A stretch of DNA of 53,994 bases. It comes from Occultella aeris. Its GTDB lineage: Bacteria > Actinomycetota > Actinomycetes > Actinomycetales > Beutenbergiaceae. The notes under the pieces were generated by a model. It made no database searches. It was given only the letters and a program-made list of their open reading frames with translations, and was not told where the DNA came from. Position 1 is the first letter of the stretch, and each line of letters begins with the position of its first letter. A program made the translations under genes and the position numbers. Shown here one piece after another: positions 51,918 to 53,994 of the stretch. The DNA is taken from assembly GCF_902703175.1 (NCBI RefSeq), contig NZ_CACRYJ010000070.1, positions 1 through 53,994 on the forward strand. Direction: 5' to 3'.

Positions 51918-52943
51918 GTGTCTCGACGCCCGATCTACCTGGTGGCCGCCGCCACCCTGACCACCCTCGCGCTCGCCGCGTGCTCCGGCGGCGACGGGAG
52001 CGGCGACGACCCGACCGACGGCGGTAGCTCGGCCGGTGGGGACTGGGAGACCGTCACCATCGAGCACGCGCTCGGCACCACGGAGATCGCCGAGGCGCCC
52101 GAGAACGTCGTGACGCTGGGCTGGGGTTCCACCGAGGCCGCCCTGGCACTCGGAGTGGTCCCGGCGGGTATCGAGGCGCAGACCTACGCCGTCAACGACG
52201 AGGGCCTGCTGCCTTGGGTCGCGGAGACGCTGGACGAGCAGGGCGCCGCGCCGACCATCATCCCGGCGACCGTGGAGGAGCCGGCGTACGAGGACATCGA
52301 CGACCTGAACCCGGATCTGATCCTCGCGCCGTACTCGGGGATCACGCAGGAGCAGTACGACCTGCTCAGCGAGATCGCGCCGACGGTGGCCTACCCGGAC
52401 GCGCCGTGGACGACCCCTTGGCGTGAGCTGATCACGATCGTCGGCCAGTCGCTCGGGCTCGACGAGGAGGCCGCAACGGTCATCTCGGACCTGGACGCCG
52501 AGGTCGCCGCGGTGGCGCAGGCGCACCCGGAGCTCGAGGGGATCACGGTCGCGGCCGTCTGGGACATCGGCGGCACGTTCTACGTGTACAAGCCCGCGGA
52601 CTCGCGGGTGGATTTCCTGCTCGACCTCGGTCTGGTCAGTGCGCCGTCGGTCGAGGCACTGGATTCCGGCGGTGACACGTTCGTCTACTCGCTGTCGTAC
52701 GAGCAGACCGACCAGCTCGACGCCCAGCTCATCGTGAACTACGCGTCCACCGAGGCGGAGGTCGAGACGTTCCTGGCCCAGTCCTACGCCCAGGCCATCC
52801 CGGCCGTGCAGGCCGGCGCGATCGCGAACATCACCGGGGACGCCCTGATCGCGGCGATGTCCCCGCCGACCGCGCTGTCCCTGACCTGGGGCCTCGAGGA
52901 CTATGCCACGACCATCAGTGAGGCCGCCGCGAACGTGCAGTAG
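51918..52943 (+). CDS. iron-siderophore ABC transporter substrate-binding lipoprotein
   Basis: A 341-residue class III binding protein (FepB/FecB-like). The signal peptide has lipobox LAAC with Cys22, then a Gly/Ser/Asp linker. The mature part starts with VTIEHALGTTEIAEAPENVV, a typical iron-siderophore binding start, and includes LGWGSTEAALALGVVPAG and PDLILAPYSGIT. The start is the GTG at 51918 with CTGAGGAG upstream; the open frame to 51852 has no signal-peptide character. It completes the siderophore uptake operon and has its own iron box. Confidence 0.94.
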   Translation: MSRRPIYLVAAATLTTLALAACSGGDGSGDDPTDGGSSAGGDWETVTIEHALGTTEIAEAPENVVTLGWGSTEAALALGVVPAGIEAQTYAVNDEGLLPWVAETLDEQGAAPTIIPATVEEPAYEDIDDLNPDLILAPYSGITQEQYDLLSEIAPTVAYPDAPWTTPWRELITIVGQSLGLDEEAATVISDLDAEVAAVAQAHPELEGITVAAVWDIGGTFYVYKPADSRVDFLLDLGLVSAPSVEALDSGGDTFVYSLSYEQTDQLDAQLIVNYASTEAEVETFLAQSYAQAIPAVQAGAIANITGDALIAAMSPPTALSLTWGLEDYATTISEAAANVQ

Positions 52944-52959
52944 CACGGGCAGCGGTGGT

Positions 52960-52999
52960 AGCGGGTCTCGGCTGTTCGGGGGAACGGCCGGGGCCCGCT
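52960..52999. terminator. strong bidirectional terminator
   Basis: A 17-bp stem (52960-52976 with 52983-52999) with no mismatch if G-T pairs are allowed, around a 6-base loop. It lies between the siderophore operon and the convergent kinase gene, 17 bp after the operon's last stop, and is followed by TCTACGTT. It is the best terminator in the window. Confidence 0.8.
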
Positions 53000-53026
53000 T
53001 CTACGTTCCAGCGAGTTGGTCGCGGG

Positions 53027-53761
53027 TCAGGACAGGTCGAAGAAGGCCGACGGCGGTGCTGCGGCCGACGGCGTTGGTGTGGCCGACGGCGTTGGTCTGG
53101 CCGACCCGAGTGGTGCGGCCGACGACAGGGAAGTCGCGGTCCGTAGGTGCGCAGCGATCCGCTCGGCGCACTCCTGTGGTGTGAGTCGGGACGTGTCCAC
53201 CTCGAGGTCGTAGCGTCTGGGGGAGTGGACAGCGCGCTCCCAGCGCATCACCGGGTCGTCGGTGCGTGTGCCGGCTGTGCTTCCGGGCAGGTTCCCCGTG
53301 CCGCTCACGCCAGCCTGACCGCCGGCATCGGTCACCCCGGCGACGCCGGTGCCGCCCCAGGTATCACGGCGCCGTTGGCGCACGACGTCCACAGGGCAGC
53401 GCACACCCACGAACAGCACGGGGAGGCCGTTCAGGATCTCGGCCGCCGCGCGCCGGATCGCGAGGGGCGCGGAGTAGTCATCGTGCAGGCCGACGTCGGT
53501 GACGACGTTCAATCCCCGTTGGGCATGCGCTGCGATCGACGCGAACATCGCGCGGTAGGCCGTCGCGACGTAGTCCTCCAGGTCCGGCCGCTCACCGCCC
53601 GGCCGCAACCCGATGCCGGGCTGGCGACTCGCGGGCGTGGCGGTCTGAAACACGTCGACGCCGAGATTGAGCCACACGTCGTCGAAGTTCTCCTGGATCG
53701 CCCGGGCGATCGATGACTTTCCGGATCTGGGAACACCATTGAGGATGACGACCGTGCTCAT
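53027..53761 (-). CDS. chloramphenicol phosphotransferase-like P-loop kinase
   Basis: A 244-residue P-loop protein of the CPT-like family. Walker A is GVPRSGKSS (9-17), followed by DDVWLNLGVDVFQ, VVTDVGLHDDY (family Asp) and LPVLFVGVRCPVDVVRQRRR, the CPT-type lid region. Related proteins phosphorylate small molecules; antibiotic resistance should not be assumed. A Gly/Thr/Val-rich insertion (about 135-165) and a C-terminal SAxPTP repeat tail encoded by four 18-bp tandem repeats are unusual additions. It stands alone and is convergent with the siderophore operon. Confidence 0.82.
   Translation of the reverse strand: MSTVVILNGVPRSGKSSIARAIQENFDDVWLNLGVDVFQTATPASRQPGIGLRPGGERPDLEDYVATAYRAMFASIAAHAQRGLNVVTDVGLHDDYSAPLAIRRAAAEILNGLPVLFVGVRCPVDVVRQRRRDTWGGTGVAGVTDAGGQAGVSGTGNLPGSTAGTRTDDPVMRWERAVHSPRRYDLEVDTSRLTPQECAERIAAHLRTATSLSSAAPLGSARPTPSATPTPSAAAPPSAFFDLS
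53045..53116. repeat. four tandem 18-bp repeats in the 3' end of the kinase gene
   Basis: Units start at 53045, 53063, 53081 and 53099, each beginning GGCCGAC (GGCCGACGGCGTTGGTGT and variants), with a partial fifth after. They encode a Ser/Ala/Pro/Thr-rich six-residue repeat, so unit gain or loss keeps the frame. Confidence 0.85.
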
Positions 53762-53921
53762 CGGAATCTCGCCGCGCTGAAGGCCATAGCCCCAACCTAC
53801 GACATGCGCGCAGGCTCCCTAGCGACGCGGTGGATGGGGTGTCATCGGGGTGTCTCGGGGCTTGGTTTTGGGTTGGTCGGATGGGCTGATGTCCCTGTAT
53901 CCACAACGGAAATCGGGGTTC

Positions 53922-53949
53922 TTGCGCTGTCGGTGGGACGTCCTAGAGT
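53922..53949 (+). promoter_or_regulatory. promoter leading out of the window
   Basis: TTGCGC (53922-53927), a 16-bp spacer and TAGAGT (53944-53949) form a plausible sigma-70-type promoter. The region from 53762 to this point holds nothing else I can support. An ATG at 53975 (MKRSAF) may begin the gene that continues beyond the window, without a clear ribosome binding site. Confidence 0.45.
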
Positions 53950-53974
53950 GGAGCTCAAGCAGTCAAACGCACGT

Positions 53975-53994
53975 ATGAAACGGTCAGCATTTCG
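53975..53994 (+). CDS. possible start of a gene cut by the window edge
   Basis: An ATG 25 bases downstream of the TAGAGT -10 opens a frame of six codons to the window end. It is too short to identify. The upstream sequence style resembles what precedes actinobacterial DUF222/HNH endonuclease genes, but this is only an impression. Confidence 0.25.

Noticed and set aside
53027-53761. Chloramphenicol resistance gene
   Set aside because: The family match is to CPT-like kinases in general; nothing shows that chloramphenicol is the substrate.
1-53994. Mobile elements, CRISPR arrays, tRNA or rRNA genes
   Set aside because: I found no transposase, integrase, regularly spaced repeats, cloverleaf or rRNA-like sequence. 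Short tandem repeats are all within genes.

Overview
This is about 54 kb of a very GC-rich chromosome. It has strong G/C third-position bias, frequent GTG starts, 1-4 bp stop/start overlaps, many starts without a Shine-Dalgarno, and two DtxR/IdeR-like iron boxes. Together these point to an actinobacterium, probably in or near the Micrococcales (Beutenbergia/Ruania/Cellulomonas-like); that placement is inferred from gene style, not from a marker. I see no rRNA, tRNA, CRISPR array, insertion sequence or prophage. Gene density is high; the only gene-free stretch above 300 bp is 44795-45254.

Layout. 1-3169: an N-acyl-D-amino-acid deacylase, a RidA-like protein (cut by the window edge) and a double-module Lrp/AsnC regulator. 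3246-7293: a nucleotidyltransferase-like protein, a PIG-L deacetylase, and an AraC regulator divergent from a GH4 alpha-galactosidase-type enzyme. 7421-9729: an acetyltransferase, a possible permuted papain-fold effector-like protein with an LQRxxGN motif, and a membrane-anchored HNH nuclease. 9912-19254: a tightly coupled four-gene operon encoding a small membrane protein, a membrane-spanning von Willebrand A protein, a 1097-residue tubulin/FtsZ-superfamily protein and a 970-residue protein with two membrane segments. This operon is the most interesting part of the window.

19268-21144: a kinase-like phosphotransferase, an MmcQ/YjbR protein with a helix-hairpin-helix tail, and a membrane protein. 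21253-25730: an NCS1 permease and an amidohydrolase divergent from a PucR regulator, then an ASCH protein. 25765-36318: a PatB/MalY-type C-S lyase and a DauR/YheO-type regulator divergent from an oligopeptide ABC operon that carries an amidohydrolase gene between its two permease genes and ends in an MFS transporter. 36352-44794: on the minus strand, a LacI regulator, an FAD oxidoreductase, a sugar ABC importer and a secreted DUF4127/discoidin protein, which together look like an uncharacterised glycan or polyol uptake locus. 45255-47632: a serine hydrolase and two membrane proteins. 47739-52943: a complete siderophore uptake operon (siderophore-interacting protein, two FecCD permeases, ATPase, lipoprotein) with two iron boxes. 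53027-53994: a chloramphenicol-phosphotransferase-like kinase and a promoter leading out of the window.

Taken together, the window is mostly scavenging: three amidohydrolase-superfamily enzymes sit each beside its own nitrogen-type regulator (Lrp, PucR, DauR-like), plus sugar and iron import. Embedded among these is a vWA/tubulin-like membrane system that may be a little-described cytoskeletal or envelope machine.
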